Shown piece after piece: positions 20,380-28,973 of a stretch of DNA of 64,000 nucleotides. The translations under genes were made by a program, and so were the position numbers. Every line of letters starts with the position of its first letter. The first letter of the stretch is position 1. Source of the DNA: Afipia sp. (GTDB lineage: Bacteria > Pseudomonadota > Alphaproteobacteria > Rhizobiales > Xanthobacteraceae); NCBI GenBank assembly GCA_017308575.1, contig JAFKEQ010000003.1:1426001-1490000 (forward strand), read 5' to 3'. The notes under the pieces were generated by a model, which did not search any database, was not told the DNA's origin, and worked only from the letters and a program-made list of their open reading frames with translations.

Positions 20380-20627
20380 CGATCGAACCGGCAGCGGCGC
20401 TCGCGCTTGGTCCGCTTGACGAGATGATCCTGACGGCACCTCTCCGACTGATCGAGATCGTAGGAACTGCGCGGGCCGATGCCCATGTGCATCGACGGCG
20501 CGATATAGATCTGGGGCCTGACCGGCACGGTGGTGATATTCAACTGCGAGGCGGAACTGGTCGCCGGATTCAGCATCATCGCCAGCGCGCCGATCACGCC
20601 GATCCTCACCAGATATATCCCAGCCAT
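20376..20627 (-). CDS. Small exported basic protein of unknown function
   Basis: An 83-residue protein from the ATG at 20627: signal peptide MAGIYLVRIGVIGALAMMLNPATSSA, then QLNITTVPVRPQIYIAPSMHMGIGPRSS and a strongly basic end KRTKRERRCRFDR with two Cys (SERCRQDH, RRCRF). An AAGGG lies about 12 bases upstream. The frame is open back to 20810, but that part reads as non-coding. The TAG stop is the CTAG end of palindromic element B, so the gene's natural end may have been replaced by an insertion. Moderate confidence. Confidence 0.5.
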   Translation of the reverse strand: MAGIYLVRIGVIGALAMMLNPATSSASQLNITTVPVRPQIYIAPSMHMGIGPRSSYDLDQSERCRQDHLVKRTKRERRCRFDR

Positions 20628-20898
20628 CGATCCAGCCCTTGCGCGTCTTGTAGCGACACGCATTGGTCGCAAGCCGTACAGCGCAGGTTCACCTCGAACG
20701 CTCATAACGCATGTCAGGCGGCATGTATAAAACGTCAGGCACCACCATTTTTCATCCGATAGTGCGCTGCGAAAAATGTTCTCCGCGCGAATCCCGGCAT
20801 ATCCGGACATTGCGGGCCACCTGTGCCATGCCCTGAAAGCTGGCCGGATCAGCCGATTTTCGCATGGAAAAATCCGCTCAAGGCGCTATTAACCCCGG

Positions 20899-22047
20899 AT
20901 GGAAATTATCTCGACCACGGGCGATCTCGCCGCCCTCTGCAATCGTCTCGCCAAACACAGCGTCATCACTGTCGACACCGAGTTTTTGCGCGAAACCACC
21001 TATTATCCCCTGCTCTGCGTCGTGCAGATGGCCAGTGCGGATGAGGCTGCCGTCATCGATGCGCTGGCCGACGGAATCGATCTAACGCCGTTCTTCGAAC
21101 TGATGGCGAACGAGAGCGTGCTGAAAGTGTTCCACGCCGCGCGCCAGGACATCGAGATCATCTTCCACCGCGCCGGCATCATTCCGCATCCGGTGTTCGA
21201 CACCCAGGTCGCAGCGATGGTTCTCGGCTATGGCGACAGCATCGCCTACGACCAGCTTGTGGAACGCATCACCGGCACGCGGCTCGACAAGACTCACCGC
21301 TTCACCGACTGGTCGCATCGCCCGCTGACGCAGGAGCAGATGACCTACGCCGTCGCCGACGTGACGCATCTGCGCGATGTGTTCGCGGCGCTCGATGCCG
21401 ATCTCAAGAAGCGCGGGCGCAGCGACTGGGTCAGCGAGGAGATGGACGTTCTCACCTCGCGCAAGACCTACGATTTCCATCCCGAGCGCGCCTGGGAACG
21501 ATTGAAGACTCGCGTTCGCAAGCCGAAAGAACTCGCCGTGCTGATGGAAGTCGCGGCATGGCGCGAGCAGGAAGCGCAGACCCGCGACGTGCCGCGTTCG
21601 CGCATCCTGAAAGACGACGCCATTGGCGACATCGCCACCCACGCACCGGCAACGCTCGAACGGCTCGCCGGTTTGCGGTCCCTGCCGAAGGGTTTCGACA
21701 AGTCGAAATGGGGACAGGACATCATTGCCGCCGTAAAGCGCGGCGCCGCGCGCGATCTCTCGACCCTGCCCAAGCTGGAAAAGCCGCGCGGCAACAATGG
21801 CGGCAGCGCCACGGTCGAACTTTTGAAAGTGCTGCTGCGCATGACATCGGAACGTCACGCGGTGGCGAGCAAGGTGATCGCCACCGTGGACGATCTCGAA
21901 CAGATCGCGGCCGACGACAACGCCGATGTCGGCGCGCTGCACGGTTGGCGGCGCGAGTTGTTCGGCGAAGCGGCGCTCGCGCTCAAGAAGGGCCGACTTG
22001 CCCTCGCCATCGACAAGGGCCGTGTGGTGCGGGTCGACCGGGAGTGA
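20899..22047 (+). CDS. rnd: Ribonuclease D
   Basis: A 382-residue 3'-5' exoribonuclease for tRNA and structured RNA maturation. The DEDD-Y exonuclease domain is intact: Exo[12 protein letters not shown], Exo[16 protein letters not shown], Exo[17 protein letters not shown]. The HRDC domain follows at about 210-290 ([31 protein letters not shown]). Length is typical. It is followed after 38 bases by the GNAT gene. Confidence 0.96.
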   Translation: MEIISTTGDLAALCNRLAKHSVITVDTEFLRETTYYPLLCVVQMASADEAAVIDALADGIDLTPFFELMANESVLKVFHAARQDIEIIFHRAGIIPHPVFDTQVAAMVLGYGDSIAYDQLVERITGTRLDKTHRFTDWSHRPLTQEQMTYAVADVTHLRDVFAALDADLKKRGRSDWVSEEMDVLTSRKTYDFHPERAWERLKTRVRKPKELAVLMEVAAWREQEAQTRDVPRSRILKDDAIGDIATHAPATLERLAGLRSLPKGFDKSKWGQDIIAAVKRGAARDLSTLPKLEKPRGNNGGSATVELLKVLLRMTSERHAVASKVIATVDDLEQIAADDNADVGALHGWRRELFGEAALALKKGRLALAIDKGRVVRVDRE

Positions 22048-22085
22048 TAAAGTAGGCAGGATCAGACAATGGGATGGGGTTGCCG

Positions 22086-22982
22086 ATGTCCATTGTATAC
22101 CGTCCTGCCCGCGACAACGAACTTGAGACCGCAGAGGCCCTGGTCGTTCGCAGCATCAACGAACTGACCGAGCGGCACGGATTTGGAAAAATGGCGTCGC
22201 GGCGGCCGGCGCACTTCCAGTTATTCTCCCTCCGCGACGATCCTGATGGCCTGTGGATCGCGGAAGATAACGGAGCCATTCTCGGCTTCGCCTTCAGTTG
22301 GGTCAGCGGCGACCTCTGGTTTCTTGCTGAACTGTTCGTGGCTCCCGGCCAGCAGGGCAGCGGCATCGGCAACGAATTGCTCGCGCGGACTTTGGCACAT
22401 GCGGAGCAAAACAAAGCCGCACACAAGGCCCTGATCACATTTGCCTTCAACACCGTGTCGCAGGGTCTCTACATCCGGCACGGCCTTTATCCGCAAATTC
22501 CGCTGTATTTCGTCAAGGCCACGCGAGAAACCCTGCTCGCCCGCCTCAAGCCGCCAAGGCTTCACAGCACGCCGCTTTCCATTGCAGACCTTGGGCAATT
22601 GACTGCCATCGACGCGCACGCGCAAGGCGTCTCACGCGAGAAGCATCATCGCTACCTGCTGGCCGACAGTGCGATGACAGGCGTCCTGCTGCATCACGGC
22701 AATGAGTGCGTCGGCTATGCCTATATCAATCCCGACGGCCATATCGGGCCGCTGGCAGTGACGCGATCAGACATGGTTGGCGCGGCATTCCAGAGCGCGT
22801 TGGCGCTAGCCGTTGAACGCGGCACGGCGCAGACAACGGCGCTTATTCCCGGCGCCAGCGATGCAGCGCTCGACGTTGCGAGCGGCCACGGGCTGCGGAT
22901 CACCTTCCCGATGTTGCTGATGTCGTCCCGCGCATTTGGGGACTGGAGGTGTTACCTGCCGCGCAATCCCGGCTTTATGTAA
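22086..22982 (+). CDS. Tandem GNAT-fold acetyltransferase
   Basis: A protein of about 298 residues with an N-terminal GNAT domain: FLAELFVAPGQQGSGIGNELLART is the acetyl-CoA-binding V-x-P-x-x-Q-x-x-G-x-G loop. A second, weaker GNAT-like half (about 150-295, CVGYAYINPDGHIGPLAVTRSDMVG) follows. The acceptor is unknown. ATG 22086 has GGGG at good spacing and gives a conserved-looking start (MSIVYRPARDNELETAEAL); 22074 is possible. It may be read from the rnd promoter. Confidence 0.8.
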   Translation: MSIVYRPARDNELETAEALVVRSINELTERHGFGKMASRRPAHFQLFSLRDDPDGLWIAEDNGAILGFAFSWVSGDLWFLAELFVAPGQQGSGIGNELLARTLAHAEQNKAAHKALITFAFNTVSQGLYIRHGLYPQIPLYFVKATRETLLARLKPPRLHSTPLSIADLGQLTAIDAHAQGVSREKHHRYLLADSAMTGVLLHHGNECVGYAYINPDGHIGPLAVTRSDMVGAAFQSALALAVERGTAQTTALIPGASDAALDVASGHGLRITFPMLLMSSRAFGDWRCYLPRNPGFM

Positions 22983-23015
22983 CCGCGAGATTATCGCGTT
23001 TTCCGACGGTCGCGC

Positions 23016-23663
23016 TCACCGCGTCTTCCTGAACGTCAGGTTGATGCGTTGACGCCCGAGCAGCGGATGTTCACCGTCCGGGAGCGGCAATACGCCATGA
23101 TAGGCCAGCCGTGACGGGCCGCCCCACACCACCACATCGCCATGGGTCAGCCGGTAGCGTGTGGTCTTGTCTGAGCGGTTCATGCCGCCGAACAGAAACG
23201 TTGCAGGCAAGCCCAGCGACACCGAGACGATCGGATGCGCAAAATCCAGTTCGTCCTTGTCCTGATGCAGCGAGAGCTTCGCGCCGGGCTCGTAGCGATT
23301 GATGAGGCAGGCCTCGGGCCGAAAATCCGCAAAGCCCACCTTCGCCGCGGCCTCGTGCGCAAGCCGTGTGAACACGTCCGGCATCGGCGGCCACGGCTGG
23401 CCGCTGTCAGGATCGATGGCATCATAGCGATAGCCCGTGCGATCGCTGACCCAGCCCACCGCGCCGCAGTTGGTCATGGCCACCGACATGCGATGGCCGC
23501 CCGGCGTCACGAGATGCCGGAACGGCGCGCGCTGGACAATCGCACGCACGGCTTCGATCAGCGGCGTCTCGAAGGCGCGGGCAAAGCCGCCGAGCAGCAT
23601 CGCACCTGGTGCAAGCTGGACATCACGCGGATCGCTTCCAATGGCATCGAACAGATCCATCAT
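23016..23663 (-). CDS. alkB: Alkylated DNA repair dioxygenase AlkB
   Basis: A 215-residue 2-oxoglutarate/Fe(II) oxygenase that removes methyl groups from 1-methyladenine and 3-methylcytosine. Motifs: LINRYEPGAKLSLHQDKDE (HxD iron ligands), RLAYHGVLP (distal His), and RINLTFRKTR (paired Arg residues, 2OG binding). It begins directly at the stop of the upstream oxygenase gene (TAG then ATGATG), so the two are translationally coupled. Usual E. coli AlkB length. Confidence 0.95.
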   Translation of the reverse strand: MMDLFDAIGSDPRDVQLAPGAMLLGGFARAFETPLIEAVRAIVQRAPFRHLVTPGGHRMSVAMTNCGAVGWVSDRTGYRYDAIDPDSGQPWPPMPDVFTRLAHEAAAKVGFADFRPEACLINRYEPGAKLSLHQDKDELDFAHPIVSVSLGLPATFLFGGMNRSDKTTRYRLTHGDVVVWGGPSRLAYHGVLPLPDGEHPLLGRQRINLTFRKTR

Positions 23664-24404
23664 CTACTTCGCATCGTGGAAAATGATGCCGAGAGTATGA
23701 CGATGGCCGGTTCTTATCTGGCTGACGCCATGCCGGAGATTGACCCGGTAGGTGCCGCGCGTGCCCTGCACCGGCCGGTGATGCACAGCGAACACCACCG
23801 CGTCGCCTCTCTGCAACGGCACCACCGCCGGGCGGGACTGCATGCGCGGGCGTTGTTCGGTCAGCACGAATTCACCGCCGGTAAAGTCCTCATTCGGCTG
23901 CGACAGCAGAATCGCGACCTGCAACGGAAACACATGCTCTCCGTACAGATCCTGATGCAGACAGTTGTAGTCGCCCGCGCCGTATTGCAGCAGCAACGGT
24001 GTCGGCCGCGTCTGTCCGGCCTCATGACAGCGGGCGAGGAAGTCCGCATGCGCGGCGGGGTAGCGGATATCGATCTCCATCGTCTCATTCCAGCGGTTGG
24101 CGATCGGCGCAAGACGCGGATAAAGCGCCGCGCGCAGGTCCGCGACGATGTCCGGCAGCGGATATGAAAAGTACTTGTATTCGCCGCGCCCGAAGCCGTG
24201 GCGGCTCATGACGATGTGACTGCGGAAGATGCCGTCGTCGGGATAAAGCCCCGCCATCGCGCGGCACTCGCTCGCGGACAACGCACCGCGCAAGACCGCC
24301 CAGCCGTTGCCGTCGAGATGGTCCGCGATCGCAGACCAGTCCATCGCGTCCGCGCGGGTCTGCGCGGATGACATCGGGATCTTCGCTTTTGCTGTGGCGA
24401 TCAT
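23664..24404 (-). CDS. 2OG-Fe(II) oxygenase, partner of AlkB
   Basis: A 246-residue protein of a second 2-oxoglutarate/Fe(II) oxygenase family. Iron ligands are likely HQDLYG (HxD) and the later His of RVNLRHGVS, with Arg residues in the same segment for 2OG. FTGGEFVLTEQRP and GDAVVFAVHHRPVQG are the double-stranded helix strands typical of the prolyl-4-hydroxylase-like group (COG3826-type, from memory). It sits first in an operon with alkB at zero spacing, which points to alkylation damage. The substrate is unknown. ada is not in the window. Confidence 0.85.
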   Translation of the reverse strand: MIATAKAKIPMSSAQTRADAMDWSAIADHLDGNGWAVLRGALSASECRAMAGLYPDDGIFRSHIVMSRHGFGRGEYKYFSYPLPDIVADLRAALYPRLAPIANRWNETMEIDIRYPAAHADFLARCHEAGQTRPTPLLLQYGAGDYNCLHQDLYGEHVFPLQVAILLSQPNEDFTGGEFVLTEQRPRMQSRPAVVPLQRGDAVVFAVHHRPVQGTRGTYRVNLRHGVSQIRTGHRHTLGIIFHDAK

Positions 24405-24483
24405 GGCCGGCTCCTTTGTGATGAGCCGTACCTAGTTGACGCTTTGCAGGCCTTCCACCCGTTTTCCGGGCGCACAAGGCAAA

Positions 24484-24516
24484 GCCGGGGCGGAAGCCAC
24501 GAACTTCCTCCCCGGC
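24484..24516 (-). terminator. Hairpin downstream of glnII
   Basis: A 13-base stem with one mismatch (GCCGGGGcGGAAG / CTTCCtCCCCGGC), 7-base loop, followed on the minus strand by TTTG. It lies between the glnII stop and the alkB operon and probably separates them. Confidence 0.6.
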
Positions 24517-24575
24517 CGTCGCCCGAGCCAAAAGGGGTAACTCATGGCTCAGGCTATCTGACTTTCAACAGGACT

Positions 24576-25610
24576 TCAGGCGACCGCCTTCGCGCTGGCA
24601 GGCACTTCGGAAATCGTCTTCAGGATCTGCGACGCGATGGCATAGGGGTCGCCCTGCGAGTTCGGGCGGCGGTCTTCGAGATAGCCCTTGTAGCCATTGT
24701 TGACGAAGGAGTGCGGAACGCGGATCGACGCACCGCGATCAGCGACGCCGTAGCTGAACTTGTTCCACGGCGCGGTCTCGTGTTTGCCGGTCAGACGCTT
24801 GTCATTGTCCGGACCGTAGACCGCGATGTGATCCATCAGATTCTTGTCGAACGCCTTCATCAACGCTTCGAAGTAATCCTTGCCGCCGACCGTGCGCATA
24901 TACTCGGTCGAGAAGTTGGCGTGCATGCCCGAACCGTTCCAGTCGGTGTCGCCAAGCGGCTTGCAGTGGAATTCGATGTCGATGCCGTACTTTTCCGTCA
25001 GACGGAGAAGCAGGTAGCGAGCGATCCACATTTCGTCGGCGGCCTTCTTGGACCCCTTGCCGAAAATCTGAAACTCCCACTGGCCCTTTGCGACTTCCGC
25101 GTTGATGCCCTCGTGGTTGATGCCAGCGGCGAGACACAATTCGAGATGCTCTTCGACGATCTCGCGGGCAACCGAACCGACGTTCTTATAACCAACGCCG
25201 GTGTAGTACGGCCCCTGCGGCGGCGGATAGCCGGCTTCGGGGAAACCGAGCGGACGTCCGTCCTTGTAGAAGAAGTATTCCTGCTCGAAGCCGAACCATG
25301 CGCCGGCGTCATCGAGAATGGTCGCACGGGTGTTGGTCGAATGCGGAGTCTTGCCGTCGGGCATCATCACTTCGCACATCACGAGCGCGCCGTTCTTGCG
25401 CGCCGCGTCCGGATAAACGGCCACCGGCTTCAGCACGCAATCGGACGAATGGCCTTCGGCCTGCATCGTCGAGGAGCCGTCGAAGCCCCAGAGCGGAAGC
25501 TGCTCGAGCGTCGGAAAGCTGTCGAATTCCTTGATCTGAGTTTTGCCGCGCAGGGACGGCACCGGCTTGTAGCCGTCGAGCCAGATATACTCGAGCTTGT
25601 ATTTTGTCAT
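24576..25610 (-). CDS. glnII: Glutamine synthetase II (eukaryote-type)
   Basis: A 344-residue GSII, which makes glutamine from glutamate, ammonia and ATP. It has PLWGFDGSSTMQAEGHSSD (N-terminal beta-grasp/active-site loop), FGFEQEYFFYKDGRP (metal Glu), GPYYTGVGYKNV, EVAKGQWEFQIF, HANFSTEYMR (metal His) and NKFSYGVADRGASIRVP. GSII lacks the adenylylation site of GSI, so it is controlled at expression level. A sigma54-like promoter lies upstream (25704-25719), and the divergent gene resembles GstI, a known inhibitor of glnII translation in Rhizobium. GSII together with GSI is typical of rhizobial relatives. Confidence 0.97.
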   Translation of the reverse strand: MTKYKLEYIWLDGYKPVPSLRGKTQIKEFDSFPTLEQLPLWGFDGSSTMQAEGHSSDCVLKPVAVYPDAARKNGALVMCEVMMPDGKTPHSTNTRATILDDAGAWFGFEQEYFFYKDGRPLGFPEAGYPPPQGPYYTGVGYKNVGSVAREIVEEHLELCLAAGINHEGINAEVAKGQWEFQIFGKGSKKAADEMWIARYLLLRLTEKYGIDIEFHCKPLGDTDWNGSGMHANFSTEYMRTVGGKDYFEALMKAFDKNLMDHIAVYGPDNDKRLTGKHETAPWNKFSYGVADRGASIRVPHSFVNNGYKGYLEDRRPNSQGDPYAIASQILKTISEVPASAKAVA

Positions 25611-25703
25611 TTATGTCTCTCGTGGTTGACGATGCATGGGGTCGTGGAGGTCCCAAGGCCGGCCTGCCGCCGAAATGGTCCGGCGGCCAGCCGCGCCTTA
25701 ATA

Positions 25704-25719
25704 AGCATTTAATATGCCA
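25704..25719 (-). promoter_or_regulatory. Candidate sigma54 promoter of glnII
   Basis: On the minus strand TGGCATATTAAATGCT against the consensus TGGCAC-N5-TTGCW. The invariant GG (-24) and GC (-12) are present with exactly 10 bases between. The predicted start is near 25693, giving a leader of about 80 nt. NtrC/sigma54 control of glnII is established in rhizobia. Confidence 0.65.
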
Positions 25720-25883
25720 ACTTGCCGCACAGCGATGGCGGCGGCCACGGCCGACGCCCCACCGCAAAATCCGACCGATATTTGACTGCGATTCGGGTCG
25801 TGCTGCACCGCCGTGCGCGTTTTCGGATCATTTTCGGCCCCTGCCTCATTCGACAGCGGCGGCGATTAAGCCGATTCCAGCCA

Positions 25884-25908
25884 GGAACGCTGTATTGACG
25901 GGGCCGTT
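25884..25908 (+). promoter_or_regulatory. Candidate sigma-EcfG promoter in the glnII-gstI intergenic region
   Basis: A perfect GGAAC (25884-25888), N16, CGTT (25905-25908), pointing to the gstI-like gene 156 bases downstream. A hairpin with a T tract (25946-25981) stands between, so the product may be a short RNA, a leader with an attenuator, or the gstI message. Confidence 0.5.
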
Positions 25909-25945
25909 AAGCTTTCAAGCGCATGCTGAGTGAGAGCGCAAAATC

Positions 25946-25981
25946 GCAGTTGCACAAATTGCTGGCAATTTGCTGCTTTTT
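25946..25981 (+). terminator. Hairpin with T tract upstream of the gstI-like gene
   Basis: CAAATTG-CTGG-CAATTTG (25955-25972) extended by GCAG/CTGC across a 5-base bulge, then TTTTT (25977-25981). It has the shape of an intrinsic terminator about 70 nt after the candidate stress promoter, although the inner stem is AT-rich. Confidence 0.4.
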
Positions 25982-26064
25982 ATAGGGCAACCCGCGCAGG
26001 ATATGGGCTGTTTCCTATATAAAAGTCTCGACGCGTTCTCGCGTAACAGAAACGGAGACTGACA

Positions 26065-26247
26065 ATGACCATGAGTGTCTCTTTGCCCTCGGCAAAGATT
26101 TATCAATTCCCAGTCGGAGGCCGCAGGGCTCTCGTCGGTTATCGGGCTGAAAACCAGCCCGCCGCCAATCAGGCCCCCGCCATTGACACCACCGGCTGGT
26201 ACCACGAAGCGGCGATCGAAGAAGCCAAGAACGGCAGCGAGCACTGA
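26065..26247 (+). CDS. gstI: DUF2735 / GstI-like glutamine synthetase translation inhibitor
   Basis: A 60-residue protein with the DUF2735 signature SAKIYQFPVGGRRALVGYR near the N-terminus and a short acidic tail. In Rhizobium leguminosarum GstI (63 aa, same family by my recollection) is divergent from glnII and blocks its translation. Here the gene has the same divergent position, 454 bases from glnII. GGAGA precedes the ATG at 26065; ATG 26071 is possible. It is followed by a strong terminator. The role is inferred from family and position. Confidence 0.8.
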   Translation: MTMSVSLPSAKIYQFPVGGRRALVGYRAENQPAANQAPAIDTTGWYHEAAIEEAKNGSEH

Positions 26248-26302
26248 TGTCGCCCGCCGGATCGAACCCCGGGCAGCGTAGCCCGGCGACGGACGCACCA
26301 TA

Positions 26303-26333
26303 AAAGGGTCGAAGCACAACGCTTCGGCCCTTT
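26303..26333. terminator. Hairpin terminator between gstI-like gene and glsA
   Basis: AAAGGGTCGAAGC / GCTTCGGCCCTTT with one G-T pair and a 5-base loop. A and T ends let it work on both converging genes (26247 and 26349). Confidence 0.85.
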
Positions 26334-26348
26334 CGCTTTGAGGGGGTT

Positions 26349-27284
26349 TTATGCGCCGAAGATCGACCAGCTCATGCGCTTGCTGAGATTTTCCAGCGCG
26401 ATCCGGCCCAGCTTGGAATTGCCGTTGCTGTCGAGACCCGGCGCCCAGACCGCGATCGAGGCCTTCCCGGGCGCAATGGCCAGAATGCCCCCACCCACGC
26501 CGCTCTTGCCCGGCAGCCCGACCCGATAAGCGAACTCACCCGAGCCATCGTAGTGTCCGCACGTCATCATGATGGCGTTGATGCGCCGCGCGCGCTCCGG
26601 CTGAACCACCAGGAAGCCGGTGGACGGATTGCGCCCCGAGTGAGCGAGGAAACGCCCCGCCATCGCAAGCTGGCGGCAGGACATGGCGATGGCGCAATGG
26701 TGGAAGTAGACGCCCAGCGTGAAATCCACCGGATTGTCGAGCACGCCGAACGATTTCATGTAATTCGCCAGCGCGATATTGCGAAAGCCTGTCCGCTGCT
26801 CCGAAGCGGCGACCGCCTCGTCGATGAAGATCGAACTGTCGCCGGACAGAAACTGCAGAAAGCGCAAAATCTCGCCGAGCGTTTCCTTCGGCTGGTGGCC
26901 TGACAGGATCGCATCTGTCACCGCAATCGCCCCGGCGTTGATAAAGGGATTGCGCGGAATGCCGCGCTCACGTTCGAGCTGCACGATGGAGTTAAACGGA
27001 CTGCCGGATGGCTCGCGGCCCACGCGCTGCCACAGCTTGTCGCCGATCATGCCGAGCGCCAGCGTCAGGGTGAACACCTTCGAGATGCTCTGGATGGAAA
27101 AGGTGGTGTCGGCATCGCCCGCGGCGGCGACATGCCCGTTGGTATCGACCACCACGAGTCCGAACGAGCCGGCATCGACCCCCGCCAGTTCGGGAATGTA
27201 ACTCGCAACGTCACCGCGATCGGTCCGTTGCATCATGTCTTCGGCGATGTCCTTGACGGCGCGGTCGAGAGTGGCGTTGGTCAT
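26349..27284 (-). CDS. glsA: Glutaminase
   Basis: A 311-residue serine-dependent glutaminase that hydrolyses glutamine to glutamate and ammonia. The beta-lactamase-like SxxK motif is in [16 protein letters not shown]. Other hallmarks are [39 protein letters not shown] and [21 protein letters not shown], plus [18 protein letters not shown] near the end. Length is normal. It closes a three-gene glutamine block with glnII and the gstI-like gene, converging with the latter. Confidence 0.96.
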   Translation of the reverse strand: MTNATLDRAVKDIAEDMMQRTDRGDVASYIPELAGVDAGSFGLVVVDTNGHVAAAGDADTTFSIQSISKVFTLTLALGMIGDKLWQRVGREPSGSPFNSIVQLERERGIPRNPFINAGAIAVTDAILSGHQPKETLGEILRFLQFLSGDSSIFIDEAVAASEQRTGFRNIALANYMKSFGVLDNPVDFTLGVYFHHCAIAMSCRQLAMAGRFLAHSGRNPSTGFLVVQPERARRINAIMMTCGHYDGSGEFAYRVGLPGKSGVGGGILAIAPGKASIAVWAPGLDSNGNSKLGRIALENLSKRMSWSIFGA

Positions 27285-27368
27285 TGCGTTCCGGTTTGGC
27301 TACTTCAATTGACGCGTGTCATGCGACAAACGTGCCAAACATCGATACGCGCTGCAATGGATGCACGG

Positions 27369-28973
27369 TTACTTGACGATGGTCCCGGTGCGTCCCATCA
27401 GCCGCGCAAGCTGCTTGAAGCGGTTGGTCACGCGATCCGCTGCCAGCTCCGATGCGCGCTTGTCGAACACCAGAATCAGCTTCCGGCCCTGATTGCGGAA
27501 ATGCGTATGGGGCAGCACGCCACGCTGCGCCGCCGAGATCATGAAGGCCACGCGGAACATCGCGCCGATCAGGCGGGCGCGCTCGACCATCGCGGGCGAA
27601 GCAAGCGCGCGCACGGCTTCCGGCGCTTCGTTCTCCGCATTGAGGCCCGCATAGCGATAGTAGACGGCAAGCGCAAGAAACGCCCTGCCCTCGTGCGTCA
27701 CCGCGCCGAAATTGCCATTGGTAATGAGATTGAGCGTCTGCTCGCCGCGATGATCGGGATGCGCACGCCAGCCCGCATCGGAGAGCCAGCAGGCCACATG
27801 GCGCAGCCGCTTCTCATCCGCCGTTTCACGCAGTCCCGCGACCCGGAACAGCTTGTCGGTCCACACGATCAGATCGTCGGCATGGCGGGGCGAACGCGAG
27901 CGCAAGGCGTTCAGCGTCTGCGCCGTGGCGATCAGTCCGTCCTTCTGCTTTTCCTTTTCAGGCAGCATCTCGAACATCAGGCCTTCGCGCACGCCATAGG
28001 TCGAGAACACGATGTTCTTCGGCTTTGCGATGCGAATGATGTATTCGAGAACGAGGGCTGCGTAGGTCAGCAGCGGACGCCGGGCATCGGCCACGGTCTC
28101 GACGTCGGCTAATGTATTGCTGGCCGCGAGACGGCGCAGGCGGCGCGCGAAGGACAACGCATCGTCCGCCGGAATGGTATAGCCGTGCATCACGCGCAGC
28201 GGATAGCCGCTCTGGATGATGTGGATACGCGCCAGCGCGCGCCATGTGCCGCCGACGGCGTAGAACGTCCGGCCGCTGCCCGCTTTCAGGGTGGGAAGAT
28301 CGGTCAGGAGATCGGAAACCAGCTTGGCGGCCTTCTTCAGCGATCCCTGCGATGCATCCTGCAACGCAAGACCGCCGAGCGGCAACGTGACGCCGCGGCT
28401 GAGGCGATGACCGCGTACGTCGATCAGCTCGAGCGAACCGCCGCCGAGATCACCGACGATTCCGTCCGCCTTGTAGACGCCCGACGCAACGCCGAGCGCG
28501 GAAAGTTTCGCTTCACGCGCGCCGGAGAGAATTTCAATGGAGCAGCCGCAGATGCGCTCCGCCTTGGCAATGAAGTCCGGACCGTTGCTCGCATCACGGC
28601 AGGCCGCCGTCGCGATCGCACAGACTTCGCCGACCTTCATCACCCGGCAAAGCGCCTTGAAGCGCTTCAGCGCGGCCAGCGCCTTCTCGACCGCATCCTC
28701 GGCAAGCAGACCGGTGGACTGCACCTCACGTCCGAGACCGCACAGCGTCTTCTCGTTGAACACCGGCGCGAGGTTGCGTTCCTTGTTCTCATAGACGACA
28801 AGGCGCACCGAGTTCGAGCCGATGTCGATGACGGCAACGGTCGTCGATGGTTTGCGAACAGGACGATGCCGTTCCTGAACGGGTGCCGGAGCCACGGGTT
28901 CGCTCTTCGTGCCTCTAGCGCTCTGAACGGCGCGTAAGACGGCGTGGCGAAGATTCTTTAAGCGACTTTCCAC
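27369..28973 (-). CDS. ppx: Exopolyphosphatase (Ppx/GppA family)
   Basis: A 534-residue enzyme that releases phosphate from polyphosphate (or removes the 5' phosphate of pppGpp). Actin-like ATPase phosphate motifs: [17 protein letters not shown] and [13 protein letters not shown]; the C-terminal HD-like helical part starts near 340. The start is GTG at 28973, giving a 59-bp overlap with the end of ppk; the basic leader before VIDIGSNS is unconserved, so a later start cannot be excluded. It sits directly after ppk, the usual pairing of synthesis and breakdown. Confidence 0.94.
   Translation of the reverse strand: MESRLKNLRHAVLRAVQSARGTKSEPVAPAPVQERHRPVRKPSTTVAVIDIGSNSVRLVVYENKERNLAPVFNEKTLCGLGREVQSTGLLAEDAVEKALAALKRFKALCRVMKVGEVCAIATAACRDASNGPDFIAKAERICGCSIEILSGAREAKLSALGVASGVYKADGIVGDLGGGSLELIDVRGHRLSRGVTLPLGGLALQDASQGSLKKAAKLVSDLLTDLPTLKAGSGRTFYAVGGTWRALARIHIIQSGYPLRVMHGYTIPADDALSFARRLRRLAASNTLADVETVADARRPLLTYAALVLEYIIRIAKPKNIVFSTYGVREGLMFEMLPEKEKQKDGLIATAQTLNALRSRSPRHADDLIVWTDKLFRVAGLRETADEKRLRHVACWLSDAGWRAHPDHRGEQTLNLITNGNFGAVTHEGRAFLALAVYYRYAGLNAENEAPEAVRALASPAMVERARLIGAMFRVAFMISAAQRGVLPHTHFRNQGRKLILVFDKRASELAADRVTNRFKQLARLMGRTGTIVK

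Noticed and set aside
25951..25967. A possible NtrC-binding dyad (TGCAC...GGCA)
   Set aside because: Only one half-site is good (about 9 of 14 conserved positions), and it overlaps the hairpin.
25963..25977. A sigma54-like site (TGGCA...TGCT) facing gstI
   Set aside because: The spacing between GG and GC is nine bases, one short of the strict ten; the same bases form the hairpin described above.
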